Origin: Procambarus clarkii
Lineage: Eukaryota; Arthropoda; Malacostraca; Decapoda; Cambaridae
Length of the DNA: 64,000 nucleotides
NCBI RefSeq assembly: GCF_040958095.1
Contig: NC_091198.1
Span: 31,089,495 to 31,153,494, forward strand
Reading direction: 5' to 3'
Shown here in pieces: positions 32,485 to 43,047 of the stretch; the first letter of the stretch is position 1, and the number at the start of each line of letters is the position of its first letter. The position numbers and the translations under genes are program-made. Under the pieces are notes generated by a model, which did not search any database, was not told the DNA's origin, and saw nothing but the letters and a program-made list of their open reading frames with translations.

Positions 32485-33470
32485 GGATGGTATCAAACAA
32501 AGAAGGGAAACCACTAGTATCACAATTACAATTGATAGTACGATGCAAAAGAGATGAAGATATATTCGTCGAATTTATTTCAAACATAGATGAAAGATAT
32601 ACAATATTATGTGATTATAATTTTAATGGAAAATTGGATATAACAAGCAATAAAAGTGGATATAAATCCTTTATCAAAGACCCTATCCTATTTCTAAAGA
32701 TGGTTCAAGCTTCAGAAGAGGAAAAAGAAGCTTTAGTGCAAATCAACGGAATATCGATTCCACCTTTGTCGACATACTACAAAAGTTATTATGAAGAAGA
32801 AATTTTGTTAAGAGAAGCACAAGGCTATTTTGGGCGAGATAAATATTTTAGTTATTTGATGTTTGAGCCCATTCATTGGAATTCCACTGGACAATTGATA
32901 CCAGGGATGATGATCCTCTTTTTCTTCATGTGAAACAAAAAATTGTCCGACTATAACATATATGGAACCAGACATGAAAAAATTATATTATGAAATTATT
33001 ACTGAACTACTTTATTATGGTAAAATATGGTTTAAATATGAAAACTACTCTTTTCGTATTTTTAGGGACAGTGATGAAGACTGTGACAATATATGTTTTA
33101 TTAACTTCAAAAGCATTGACAGAGTTTATCATGTGGAAAAAACAGAAACATACAATGCGCTAATTAACCGTTACTAGAAGAATGAAAGTATAATTTTTGT
33201 AACCGAGATGAAGGTTTATTATCATCTCAGATAAGGAAAAGTTGTAGTTTAGTAGCCCAATGCACTCGGAAAATTGTAAATTCTTTTTGGGGGAATACTG
33301 AAACCGAATATTGGAATGTAGCCACATTGCATGAAAAGATGGATACCACCATTCCAATTCTTCCCCATTTACTTAAACAATTCATACTTAATGAAGGTTC
33401 AGAAAATCTAATGATTGGATTCTGGAAGAGAGCTGTGGAAGATTTAAAGGAAATAAAAAAAAAAAAAAAA
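32485..33470 (+). pseudogene. gene A, copy 4, 3' part
   Basis: Resumes after the LTR element with the SNKEGKPLVSQLQ-type motif, runs 148 codons to a stop at 32933, then has a second frame 32962-33177 and shorter pieces ending at the WKRAVEDLK motif near 33445. A deletion at about 33170-33205 removes the segment containing the RNPQLF motif. It ends in an A16 run (33455-33470). Clearly a pseudogene. Confidence 0.75.
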
Positions 33471-33589
33471 GGTGACTAGTTTTAGAAAGCCGCCTCTAGT
33501 CTCCACCAATAGTCCAGGACGGGCCTTGCATGCATGAGTGGGGGGTGAGGTGGTGGTATACTGTGACTTCCACATGTTTCAAAAAGCAA

Positions 33590-34040
33590 CAATTGCTCTC
33601 CATTCACGTGACTAGGTCAGTGTTCGTTTGCCAACTAGTGGATTACCTCCTCTTGGATACAAATATCCAAGATTTGAAAATCGTTTGAATAAATTTACAA
33701 CATTTAATTTTTAAAAATTAGTCTCAAAACTGTATGAAAAATGTTGATTGAAATAAGGAGGACTCAACTAGCGATAAGTGACGTTTCTTTTTTTTTTTTT
33801 TTTTTAAGAGAGTTTCCTGTTTCCTGTCAATATAAGACAGAGCCGCCCTCTCTTGCTTCATAGTTGCTCTCCATTCACGCGAGCAGGTCAGTGTTCTCAT
33901 TTCATTTGTGAGGGAGGGGGGTGGATCTCCTGATGGTGTGGCTGTCATATCTGTTATTATATTGAAAAAGGGAGAGTGACTATTGTTTGCTCATGGTTCT
34001 CACGCAACTAGGTCAGTCAGTGTCCTTATTTCTTCTACTA
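33590..34040 (+). promoter_or_regulatory. three tandem copies of the gene A promoter/first-exon module
   Basis: At 33590-33630, 33861-33895 and 33985-34020 the block 'TTGCTCTCCATTCACG' with variants is followed by a (T/C)AGGTCAGTGT-like splice donor. The middle copy has a TATAAG box (33831-33836) and a CATAGTT initiator in place. Between them are T runs and no gene. They precede gene A copy 5, whose leader has a TTTTGCCAG acceptor near 34277, so the gene probably has a 5' untranslated exon and an intron. Confidence 0.6.
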
Positions 34041-34337
34041 TAACGGATTTTTTTTAACAGACTGTGACAGGCCGAGATGTAAGAGAGCTGTGAGGATACT
34101 AACCAACTAAGGAAGAGTCGTTAAGTTTCTTGTGGATTCCCCTCCAATAGCAATCCAGGATGTTGCGGGAAAGAATCAAAAGTAATAGAGGAGGAGAAAA
34201 ACCATCTGGGATACCAATATCCACATACACAGCTTTAACCAAAAAAATTTGAGATAATTTTCAACATTCTTTTGCCAGAGAGGCCATTTAGGGGTAAATT
34301 GACATTTTATTAGAGATCAATTTTTTTTTTTGGCATA

Positions 34338-35706
34338 ATGAATCCTTTCGATAAGATGATGTTTACTACGGAATGTGAGAATTTCAAATCTTTTGTACCT
34401 TCAATTACATCAAGTTTACAATTGTCTAACTATATTCAATGCTTTTATAATTGTGGACTAAATATTACATTAGAACGAGATTTAAAATTACCATCAAATT
34501 TTTTGTTTGAAACAGACATACAAACTCTTTATTCCTTGAAAATATGGATGGGATCTAACGAGGAAGGGAAACCACTAGCATCACAATTTCAATTTATACT
34601 GCGATGTCAACTAGAAAAAAAGGATTCTTCATCGAACTTATTTCAAACATAGATGAAAGATATACAATATTATGTGTTTATGACGAAAAATTTAATATAA
34701 GAAGCAATAACAATGGATATAAATCCTTTGCCAAGGACCCTCTTACATTTCTAAAGATGGTTCAAGCTTCAGAAGAGGAAAAGAAACTTTAAAAGAGATG
34801 ATGCGAATCGATGGAATATCGATTCCACTTTGGTCGACATACTACAAATGTGATGAAGAAGAATTTCTGTTAACAAAAAACTATTTCAAGCGAGATTTTT
34901 ATTTTAGGTACCTGATGTTTGAACACATTCATTGGAAATCAACTGGACAATATGATGTTTATGAAAAATGGGTGAAATGTTTTGAAAAAGAGGTTGATCA
35001 TTCCTGGTATCAAATCAACCAATATAGTTTATGTGAAACCAAAAAATGTCAGACTATAACGTATATGAAACCATACATGAAAAATTTATATAAAACATTG
35101 GTTAATGAAATTAATGACAGATGGTTTAAATATGAAAACTATTCTTGTCGCATTTTTAGTGATGGTGATGAAGACTGTGACAATATATACATCATTGACT
35201 TAAAATTTTGTAATGATTTCAAAAGCATTGACAGAGTTTATCATGTGGAAAATACTAAAAAATATAATGCACTAATTGCTCGCTTGGGGGTGAAAGAATA
35301 TGGATCATTTTTTATCGAAATGATTATCATCTATCACTCTTATTATAAGAGAGAATGTATAATTTTTGTAACCCGTAATCCCCAACTCTTTATAAATATA
35401 ATTCAAACTGGGGAAAAGGATAAAATTTGTAGTTTTATCTTGAAAGATGAAGGTTTATTATCATCTCAGATGAGGAAAAATTGTAGTTTAGTAGCCCAAT
35501 GCACTCGGAAGATTGTAAATTCTTTGGTTTCGGATACTGAAACAGAATGTTGGAATGTAGCCACATTGCATGAAAAGATGGATACCACCATCCAAATTCC
35601 CCATTTACACCTTAAACAATTCATACTTAATGAAGGTCTAGAACATATAATGATTGGATTCTGGAAGAGAGCTGTGGAAGATTTAAAGTATTATGTATTT
35701 AAATAA
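34338..35706 (+). pseudogene. gene A, copy 5, two one-base shifts
   Basis: The ATG at 34338 opens a frame of 105 codons that breaks at an A7 run (about 34615-34621); a second break follows at an A4 run near 34781, where copy 4 has A5. After that, 302 codons run without fault to the TAA at 35704-35706. All landmarks are present, including the KIWMGSNEEGKPLASQ motif, YFRYLMFEHIHW, RIFSDGDEDC, RNPQLFINIIQ, and WKRAVEDLK. Total length would be about 456 residues. Because both breaks are single bases in A runs, sequencing error cannot be excluded and this may be the functional copy. Confidence 0.7.
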
Positions 35707-36012
35707 TTATAAGTTAATAATGGAAATAGTCTCCCAAAGAACAACTGATGTCTGAGGAATGGGAAATTAGTGATACTTGCCGCTTTCACCAGTTGCTTTC
35801 TTAAGAGACTTTCCTAGATTAAACAACCCACCCACAATGATAAATTAGAGTGATCTCACCGAGGTGGTTGGGAGCTGCTTTTTTTTTTTTTTTTTTTTTG
35901 AGCCAGATTTAAATTGGCCACCAAAGTGTAAAGAAACATGCTGGCGCAACTCTCAACTCTCGAATGTGTACTTAAGTGGGATAAAAAAAACTCTAAGCTC
36001 ATTCTCACTATG
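35707..36012. other. intergenic with T19 tract
   Basis: No gene supported; T tract at about 35879-35899. Confidence 0.4.
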
Positions 36013-36139
36013 GAACTAAACAAGGACAGACGGATGGTGGGTAGCATTGTGAGATAAAATAAATAAAATATAATAATAATAATAATAATAATAATAAACA
36101 GTGTAATTGTAGATCACTCCTTCTTCAGTCAGGAATGGC

Positions 36140-37499
36140 ACAGATTAGTGATGACAACGCCATCTGTGAGTCTGCTCCCGAAACCCCCTCCAAATGGACA
36201 GCTCCATCAAGTGAGGATTCTCCCGAAACCCCCCCCCCTCTAAATGGACAGCGCCATCAAGTGAGGATTCTCCCGAAACCCCCCCCCCTCTAAATGGACA
36301 GCGCCATCAAGTGAGGATTCTCCCGAAACTTCCCCCCCCCTCCAAATGGACAGCGCCATCAAGTGAGGATTCTCCCGAACCCCCCCCCCCCCGCCCTCCA
36401 AATGGACAGTGCCATCAAGTGAGGATTCTCCTGAAACCCCCCCTCCAAATGGACAGCGCCATCAAGTGAGGATTCTCCTGAAACCCCCCCCCCTCCAAAT
36501 GGACAGCGCCATCAAGTGAGGATTCTCCCGAAACCCCCCCCCCTCCAAATGGACAGCGCCATCAAGTGAGGATTCTCCCGAAACCCCCCCCCTCTAAATG
36601 GACAGCGCCATCAAGTGAGGATTCTCCCGAAACCCCCCCCCCCCGCCCTCCAAATGGACAGCGCCATCAAGTGAGGATTCTCCCGAAACTTCCCCCCCCC
36701 CTCCAAATGGACAGCGCCATCAAGTGAGGATTCTCCCGAACCCCCCCCCCCCGCCCTCCAAATGGACAGTGCCATCAAGTGAGGATTCTCCTGAAACCCC
36801 CCCTCCAAATGGACAGCGCCATCAAGTGAGGATTCTCCCGAAACCCCCCCCCTCTAAATGGACAGCGCCATCAAGTGAGGATTCTCCCGAAACCCCCCCC
36901 CCCCCGCCCTCCAAATGGACAGCGCCATCAAGTGAGGATTCTCCCGAAACTTCCCCCCCCCCTCCAAATGGACAGTGCCATCAAGTGAGGATTCTCCCGA
37001 AACCCCCCCCCCCGCCCTCCAAATGGACAGTGCCATCAAGTGAGGATTCTCCTGAAACCCCCCCTCCAAATGGACAGCGCCATCAAGTGAGGATTCTCCT
37101 GAAACCCCCCCCCCCCCTCCAAATGGACAGCGCCATCAAGTGAGGATTCTCCCGAAACCCCCCCCCCCCTCCAAATGGACAGCGCCATCAAATGAGGATT
37201 CTCCCGAAACCCCCCCCCCCTCCAAATGGACAGTGCCATCAAGTGAGGATTCTCCCGAACCCCCCCCCCCTCCAAATGGACAGCGCCATCAAGAGAGGAT
37301 TCTCCCAAACCCCCCCCCCTCCAAATGGACAGCGCCATCAAGTGAGGATTCTCCCGAAAACCCCCCCCCTCCAAATGGACAGCGCAATCAAGTGAGGATT
37401 CTCCCGAAACCCCCCCCCCCTCCAAATGGACAGTGCCATTAAGTGAGGATTCTCCCGAACCCCCCCCCCCTCCAAATGGACAGCGCCATCAAGTGAGGA
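36140..37499 (+). repeat. C-tract minisatellite, array 1 (unit ~48-52 bp)
   Basis: About 26 copies of a unit with the core AAATGGACAGCGCCATCAAG, then TGAGGATTCTCCCGAAA and a tract of 7-14 C. C-tract length varies from copy to copy, so no single reading frame survives the array, although each unit reads as K-W-T-A-P-S-S-E-D-S-P-E-T-P in one frame. The first copy grades into a leader resembling the LTR at 26820-26905. Confidence 0.92.
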
Positions 37500-37731
37500 T
37501 GGGATATACCGGCCACAGGTGCTGGATGACTCGTTTTATCCAGCCTCTGTTAATGATGTGATTGTGACTATCGCCGTTGGGCATTGTGTAGTGGATTATG
37601 AAGATATCCCCGACTTTATTGCACGCATAAGGAGCTTAGCGGAGTTTGAAAAGCAGTATGCGGCTACAAATCCAAAAATATACTGCAATAATTTTGATGA
37701 AACTAAACAAGGACAGACGGATGGTGGGTAG
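37500..37731 (+). pseudogene. truncated first copy of the minisatellite-linked gene
   Basis: Continues the minisatellite frame (SSED then GIYRPQV) for about 75 codons through 'VTIAVGHCVVDYEDIPD' and 'ATNPKIYCNNF', then is cut at 37697 by the duplication junction. The matching copy at 38637 continues further. Confidence 0.6.
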
Positions 37732-37821
37732 CATTGTGAGATAAAATAAATAAAATATAATAATAATAATAATAATAATAATAAACAGTGTAATTGTAGA
37801 TCACTCCTTCTTCAGTCAGGA

Positions 37822-38636
37822 ATGGCACAGATTAGTGATTACAACGCCATCTGTGAGTCTGCTCCCGAAACCCCCTCCAAATGGACAGCGCCATCAAGTG
37901 AGGATTCTCCCGAAACCCCCCCCCCCTCTAAATGGACAGCGCCATCAAGTGAGGATTCTCCCGAAACCCCCCCCCCCCGCCCTCCAAATGGACAGTGCCA
38001 TCAAGTGAGGATTCTCCCGAAACCCCCCCCCCCCCGCCCTCCAAATGGACAGCGCCATCAAGTGAGGATTCTCCCGAAACCCCCCCCCCCCTTCCAAATG
38101 GACAGCGCCATCAAGTGAGGATTCTCCCGAACCCCCCCCCCCCCCACTCCAAATGGACAGCGCCATCAAGTGAGGATTCTCCCGAAACCCCCCCCCCCTC
38201 CAAATGGACAGCGCCATCAAGTGAGGATTCTCCCGAAACCCCCCCCCCCCTCCAAATGGACAGCGCCATCAAGTGAGGATTCTCCCGAACCCCCCCCCCC
38301 CCCCTCCAAATGGACAGCGCCATCAAATGAGGATTCTCCCGAAACCCCCCCCCCTCCAAATGGACAACGCCATCAAGTGAGGATTCTCCCGAAACCCCCC
38401 CCCCCCTCCAAATGGACAGCGCAATCAAGTGAGGATTCTCCCTAAACCCCCCCTCCAAATGGACAGCGCCATCAAGTGAGGATTCTCCCGAAAACCCCCC
38501 CCCCCCTCCAAATGGACAGCGCCATCAAGTGAGGATTCTCCCGAAACCCCCCCCCCCTCCAAATGGACAGTGCCATCAAGTGAGGATTCTCCCGAACCCC
38601 CCCCCCCTCCAAATGGACAGCGCCATCAAGTGAGGA
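37822..38636 (+). repeat. C-tract minisatellite, array 2
   Basis: About 15 copies of the same unit as array 1 inside the second duplication unit, again preceded by the ATGGCACAG leader and followed by the same unique segment. Confidence 0.92.
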
Positions 38637-39184
38637 TGGGATATACCGGCCACAGGTGCTGGATGACTCGTTTTATCCAGCCTCTGTTAATGATGTGATT
38701 GTGACTATCGCCGTTGGGCATTGTGTAGTGGATTATGAAGATATCCCTGACTCTATTGCACGCATAAGGAGCTTAGCGGAGATTGAAAAGCAGTATGCGG
38801 CTACAAATCCAAAAATATACTGCAATAATTTTGATGAAAGAGTTATGAAAATACGAGCAGTAGAAATGTTATATGATAACTTCCGTTTGGGGTCACAGAT
38901 CATAACGCCCGTTCACCTCGGTTTGGGAAGAATAGAAGTATGCTACAGTAAAATTGAGTGTTATAGAATGGGTTAAAGCAATGGCAAAGATTGCCAAAAA
39001 ATATGCAGGAGTGGATTTAAGCTTACCTGAACATTTGAGATTACTCAATCAGAAAGTTTATTTGCAGAATGAGTTTACAGCTCTCTACAACCCTGATTAT
39101 AAAGGATGTTGCACTGAGGTAAAACAAGATGGAGAAAATGAACATTGGACGATGACTTCTATATGGAAGCTTTGTATTAACTAG
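38637..39184 (+). pseudogene. minisatellite-linked gene, second copy, frameshifted
   Basis: Open from the minisatellite edge, with the same GIYRPQV start, to 38976, then shifted by one frame near 38930 and open again to the TAA at 39182-39184 ('LSVIEWVKAMAKIAKKYAG'). Joined, it would add about 180 residues downstream of the repeats. I recognise no domain. The Glu/Ser/Pro/Thr repeats followed by an apparently folded C-terminal part suggest a gene whose N-terminal low-complexity region expanded into a minisatellite. Confidence 0.5.
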
Positions 39185-39698
39185 CTACAACAGTACAACA
39201 AAGCCTTCAGAAGATTGGTCCAAGAAATACATTATTATTTTTTTTAATTAATTATTCTGTTCTGATTCTTGTTGTAATCATATGATTTTTTACTAATAAT
39301 AAACAATTTTTTTTAATAAAAAATTACAATAATGGTCATAACCAGCGAAAATATTTTCTAATGTGGTAGGGATGACATCTTTTGGAATTAATCATATCTT
39401 ACCACAAAAGTTGATACATAAACAATGTAAATAAACTATTAAAATAACCGACCTTCAGCACAAAATGATAAGGCTTATCTTTTTTTCCTCTGATTGAAAT
39501 ATGAAATATATATAAACATTAATTTGCACAATATGTCTTTACCTAGGAAGAGTAACGTTTAAACCATCATACAATTGTGATAATTTGATAAAATAAATAT
39601 GGTCTTAAATTTTTGAAGTTATTGTAAACAAATAATAATATATGTATATGTAAAAATTTAACCTATCATACATTTGATTTTACAGGTGGTAGATTGGA
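39185..39698. other. intergenic, AT-rich
   Basis: No gene seen. A CAG|GTGG at about 39685 could be a splice acceptor for the next gene. Confidence 0.35.
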
Positions 39699-41312
39699 TT
39701 GAACATTATGACTGGCACCAACATATGGAGAAAAGTAATTTCTGTTTTTAACAAGTTTATTGAAAATGAAAATCATCAGTTTAGGCCACTAGGCAATGAT
39801 ATTATAACCCAAATAACAGACACTAGCAAAATATGGGAAAGTCCGGTTGCAAAGATTATGTGGCGAAATCTGACTTATAAACAAAAAAAATATATAGTGA
39901 GACCAGACACAAAACCAGAATGTGAGATGGGTTCAACCATACAAAAATTTATTATGGATCAAAATGTTCGACTACTCATATCATCACCCTCTAATGGTTG
40001 GACTCAACTTGAACAAGAACTACGTCAGTTGGAATGGAGAGGTGAAGCCTTTGTGAATGGTGAAGAGATTACTAGTGGTGGAACTGACTGTTATAATCAA
40101 GTGCTGATAATGACATCTCCTAAAAGTTTTTTTAAGAATATTTCAACATACAAGGGTGATAAAGTTATTTTTTTATTTGATCATCAGTCTTACCTGACCC
40201 ATACAAAATGTGATCGGTGTGAGAGAGAAATCTGCAATGGTAATTATCTGTCCAAAATTTTGACAAGAAAATTTTTTGCCTGTGATATTTGCCAGAAAAA
40301 GTTCTTTGCAATGTACTACTTAGTAATACATTTCAACACACAACATGCATATGAAATACCGTGCCATGTGTGTGGGACAGTTTTATTGAACAGAGGCTGT
40401 CGAAAAGTCCTTTTTGATAGTTTTTTTCAGAATTTGATGAAATTCCCACTCGTGGTGGAAAGTTACCAAAGTTATTTATAAGAAAATTCAAAGATAAAAT
40501 ATCATCTTCGAATGCTGTAGAGTGGTGGAATTTTATCTTGAATGCAGATGAAAAGAAGATATACACAATAATAACACCAGATGAAGAAAAAAGGCAGTTA
40601 GAGAAACAGATTAATTTCTCACTAGATGTAAAAAGGAATAAAATATCCAAGAAGTTTTCCTCAATTTACCCTTTGGAAGAAGTAATTTTGTATATAATTA
40701 ACTGTCTTCATATTTTTCCTGATTTGTGTAGAATGCTACGAGGAGTATTTGATCATCATTTGCCACTAGAAATAGAAATAGATGCAATTATTAAATTCAC
40801 AGGTGAAGGTTCTCTTGTAAGTGTTTTTGCTGGCACTGCATTCATTGAAAATCTATTGAGATTAAGAAATGTGGACGTGAAAGCTACTGATAATTACTCA
40901 AACATAAATTCTATATCATGGATGGAGGTTGATAATATAAATATCTCTGAGGCAATTAATAATAAATATCATCCAGATGTTCTTTTAATGACATGGCCAC
41001 TAGAAAAAAAAGAGTTCAATCCCAAGTGCAATGGCTGAGGGTAGTTTTGATATGAGCACTTTAGGATATTGTGAAATGATAGATGAACTCAACTTAAGTG
41101 AAAGAGAACCTTTAAAGTATGAATATTATAGTGATGCCTTATATGCTATTAAAGAGTTTAAGGGAAACAAGTTCATTTATGTTGGAGATAAAATGTTTTG
41201 TTGTGAGTGTAATGCTCTTTTTTCCCATTATCTAGAGGAAAATTTTGAAAAGGTGAATAGTGGAATTACATTATCAAAAATTCACTTCTATATCAGGAAA
41301 CCAACAAATTGA
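39699..41312 (+). pseudogene. zinc-finger plus methyltransferase-like protein, two frameshifts
   Basis: Three frames line up: 39699-40481, 40538-41038 (open upstream to about 40440) and 41031-41312. The first carries zinc-binding Cys/His pairs (CDRCEREIC, CDICQKKF...HFNTQH, CHVC). The second has VSVFAGTAFIENLL, then VKATDNY and 'HPDVLLMTWP', and the third has 'DALYAIKEFKGNKFIYVGD'; together these match the pattern of a class I SAM-dependent methyltransferase-like family found in fungi, protists and some viruses. The GxGxG is reduced to AGTA. Breaks lie at a T7 run near 40424 and near 41030. Catalysis is doubtful. Confidence 0.55.
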
Positions 41313-41684
41313 TCAAACTGTTCTAATAGACTATATTATTAAGGATTAGTTTTAAAGGTTGAACACTAGAAGTTTAATGCTATTATTATACTTTGGATGT
41401 GTAATAAATGCTGTTTTTATATCATAGCCTACCTAAATTTGAGAAGTATGACACATGTTTTTTTTATTAGAAATTATAAGTGTTTAAAATTATTTTAAGT
41501 ATTAAAATTGAATTCACATCAGGTACTGACTCATTAGTCTCGTATTTGAAATGTATAGGGGGACTACAACGACATGACTTCCCTTAGCAATACACTTCAA
41601 TCAAAAAAAAAAAAAAAAACATCCCACTGAAAAGATTTTTTGTCCTAGAGTAGGTGGGCAAAATAGTATTATATTTGTATGTTT
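41313..41684. other. intergenic, A-tract rich
   Basis: No gene; an A17 tract lies near 41604-41620. Confidence 0.4.
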
Positions 41685-42293
41685 TTAATTAGAAATTATC
41701 GAATAATTATTCAAATTATTTTGTACATAAGATAACAAATAAGGGGTTATGCATTCATAAATTTTTCTATTTACCATATTGTCTCCAAGAATATATAAAA
41801 CTGTACCAAAAACAGATGTCATAAGTGTAATTGAAATTAGTTTTAATATAACTTTTGTTTGGCGATTATTTATAATATTATTTAAATTTTGATTATTAGG
41901 TTGGTTAAGGTTGGTGGAGTTGGAGGCAGGACTTGAGATCGGGTTGGTGTTGCTGGGATTAGGGTTGTTGCTGGAAATATTAGGGTTGTCACTTGAATTA
42001 TTAGGGTTGTTGTTGGAATTAGGGTTAGGGTTGTTGCTATAATTAGGGTTAGGGGTGTTGCTGGGGTTAGGGGTGTTGCTGGGGTTAGGGGTGTTGCTGG
42101 GGTTAGGGTTGTTGCTGAGGTTAGGGTTAGGGTTGTTGCTGGAGTTAGGGTTAGGGGTGTTGCTGGGATTAGGGTTAGGGTTGTTGCTGAGGTTAGGGTT
42201 AGGGTTGTTGCTGGGGTTAGGGTTAGGGGTGTTGCTGGGGTTAGGGTTAGGGGTGTTGCTAGGGGTAATAGTTTCTATACTAACTATAGTCAT
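41685..42293 (-). CDS. Asn-Pro repeat membrane protein, virus-like
   Basis: The 202-codon frame begins MTIVSIETITPSN. Residues ~11-115 are repeats of N-P-N-P-S-N-T/N, coded by AACCCTAACCCC-type hexamers, so the plus strand reads TTAGGG repeatedly. A Ser/Asn-rich part follows, then one hydrophobic segment (about residues 145-170) and a short polar tail. This is a likely type of viral envelope or membrane protein with an unstructured N-terminal domain. The ATG overlaps the stop of the upstream gene by one base. Confidence 0.6.
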   Translation of the reverse strand: MTIVSIETITPSNTPNPNPSNTPNPNPSNNPNPNLSNNPNPNPSNTPNPNSSNNPNPNLSNNPNPSNTPNPSNTPNPSNTPNPNYSNNPNPNSNNNPNNSSDNPNISSNNPNPSNTNPISSPASNSTNLNQPNNQNLNNIINNRQTKVILKLISITLMTSVFGTVLYILGDNMVNRKIYECITPYLLSYVQNNLNNYSIISN

Positions 42294-42733
42294 TATATAT
42301 TTTTATATATGTATAAATAAAAGTAAACAATTAATATTATTATTATGATAAATAACAAAAGTATAATAGTATTATGGTAATTAAATATGTTTGTGGGATG
42401 TATAACGGTATAATGTCTAAGAGAATGTTCTTGAAGTTCCAATGATATTAACCTCAAAATCGACCCAGTTTCACAAACATAAATAAAAAATTTATTAAAA
42501 TTTGGGTCAATGGGATGTATTTTTGAATTAGGATATAAGTAGGTTTTAGCTAAATTATAATTATGTGGATTACATAGAGCTTTACATCCTTTATTAAAAA
42601 CTGCTTTCTCAAAAGATGAAGTTTCCAATAAACTTTCAATATCCATTGAATTACTACAGTTCCAATATAACTGCTCATCTGAAATGGTAGCTAAAGGATG
42701 GGAAGCATCTTCTATAATAGTTTTTTTTTTCAT
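42293..42733 (-). CDS. small C-terminally anchored membrane protein, virus-like
   Basis: 146 codons starting MKKKTIIED at an A10 run. A polar N-terminal domain with several Cys (WNCSNS, KGCKALCN, YVCETG) precedes a strongly hydrophobic C-terminal helix rich in Ile and Leu (about residues 118-143). The topology suggests a tail-anchored or type II envelope-like protein. Its stop overlaps the start of the Asn-Pro repeat gene, indicating co-arranged genes on the minus strand. Confidence 0.6.
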   Translation of the reverse strand: MKKKTIIEDASHPLATISDEQLYWNCSNSMDIESLLETSSFEKAVFNKGCKALCNPHNYNLAKTYLYPNSKIHPIDPNFNKFFIYVCETGSILRLISLELQEHSLRHYTVIHPTNIFNYHNTIILLLFIIIIILIVYFYLYIYKNI

Positions 42734-43047
42734 TGTCTACTAAACTTTCATTACAAAATCTTCGTTTATATTTGTCTCTTATGAGAAAAATTCACTCTCC
42801 AAAATTTACAAGACTATATCGAAAACATCCAGTATTAATTTTATTATGTAAACGCATAAATTCTATAAAACTCTCACTTGTTTCTAATTTGGAAATTTGT
42901 TTTAGAATGGAACAGTATGGATAAATTTTAAACCACTCTTTAAATCTTGTCCAAATTAGAATTGCCTGGATATTATTATATATATTATCATCGTTAAATA
43001 TTGTACATATAGATTTTTCATCATATATTTCACAATCATTAAGACAT

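Larger units (their letters stand above)
36013..38830 (+). repeat. tandem segmental duplication, ~1.7 and ~1.1 kb
   Basis: The block starting 'AACTAAACAAGGACAGACGG' at 36015 recurs at 37704 in the same order: TAA microsatellite, short leader with ATGGCACAG, C-tract minisatellite, then a unique 'GATGGGATATACCGGCC' segment. The junction at 37697-37704 joins the unique segment to the block start with GAA microhomology. The two units differ mainly in the number of minisatellite copies. Confidence 0.85.

Noticed and set aside
36611..38458. Many Pro-rich or Gly-rich ORFs in the minisatellite
   Set aside because: They arise from the repeat in all frames and shift at each C tract; none is a stable gene.
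36134..38636. CRISPR-like array
   Set aside because: Units are contiguous copies with a C-tract length polymorphism, not repeats alternating with unique spacers, and the context is eukaryotic.
42055..42348. Leu/Gly-rich plus-strand ORF
   Set aside because: It is the antisense reading of the Asn-Pro repeat gene, whose minus frame has a proper start, a membrane segment and a compact neighbour.
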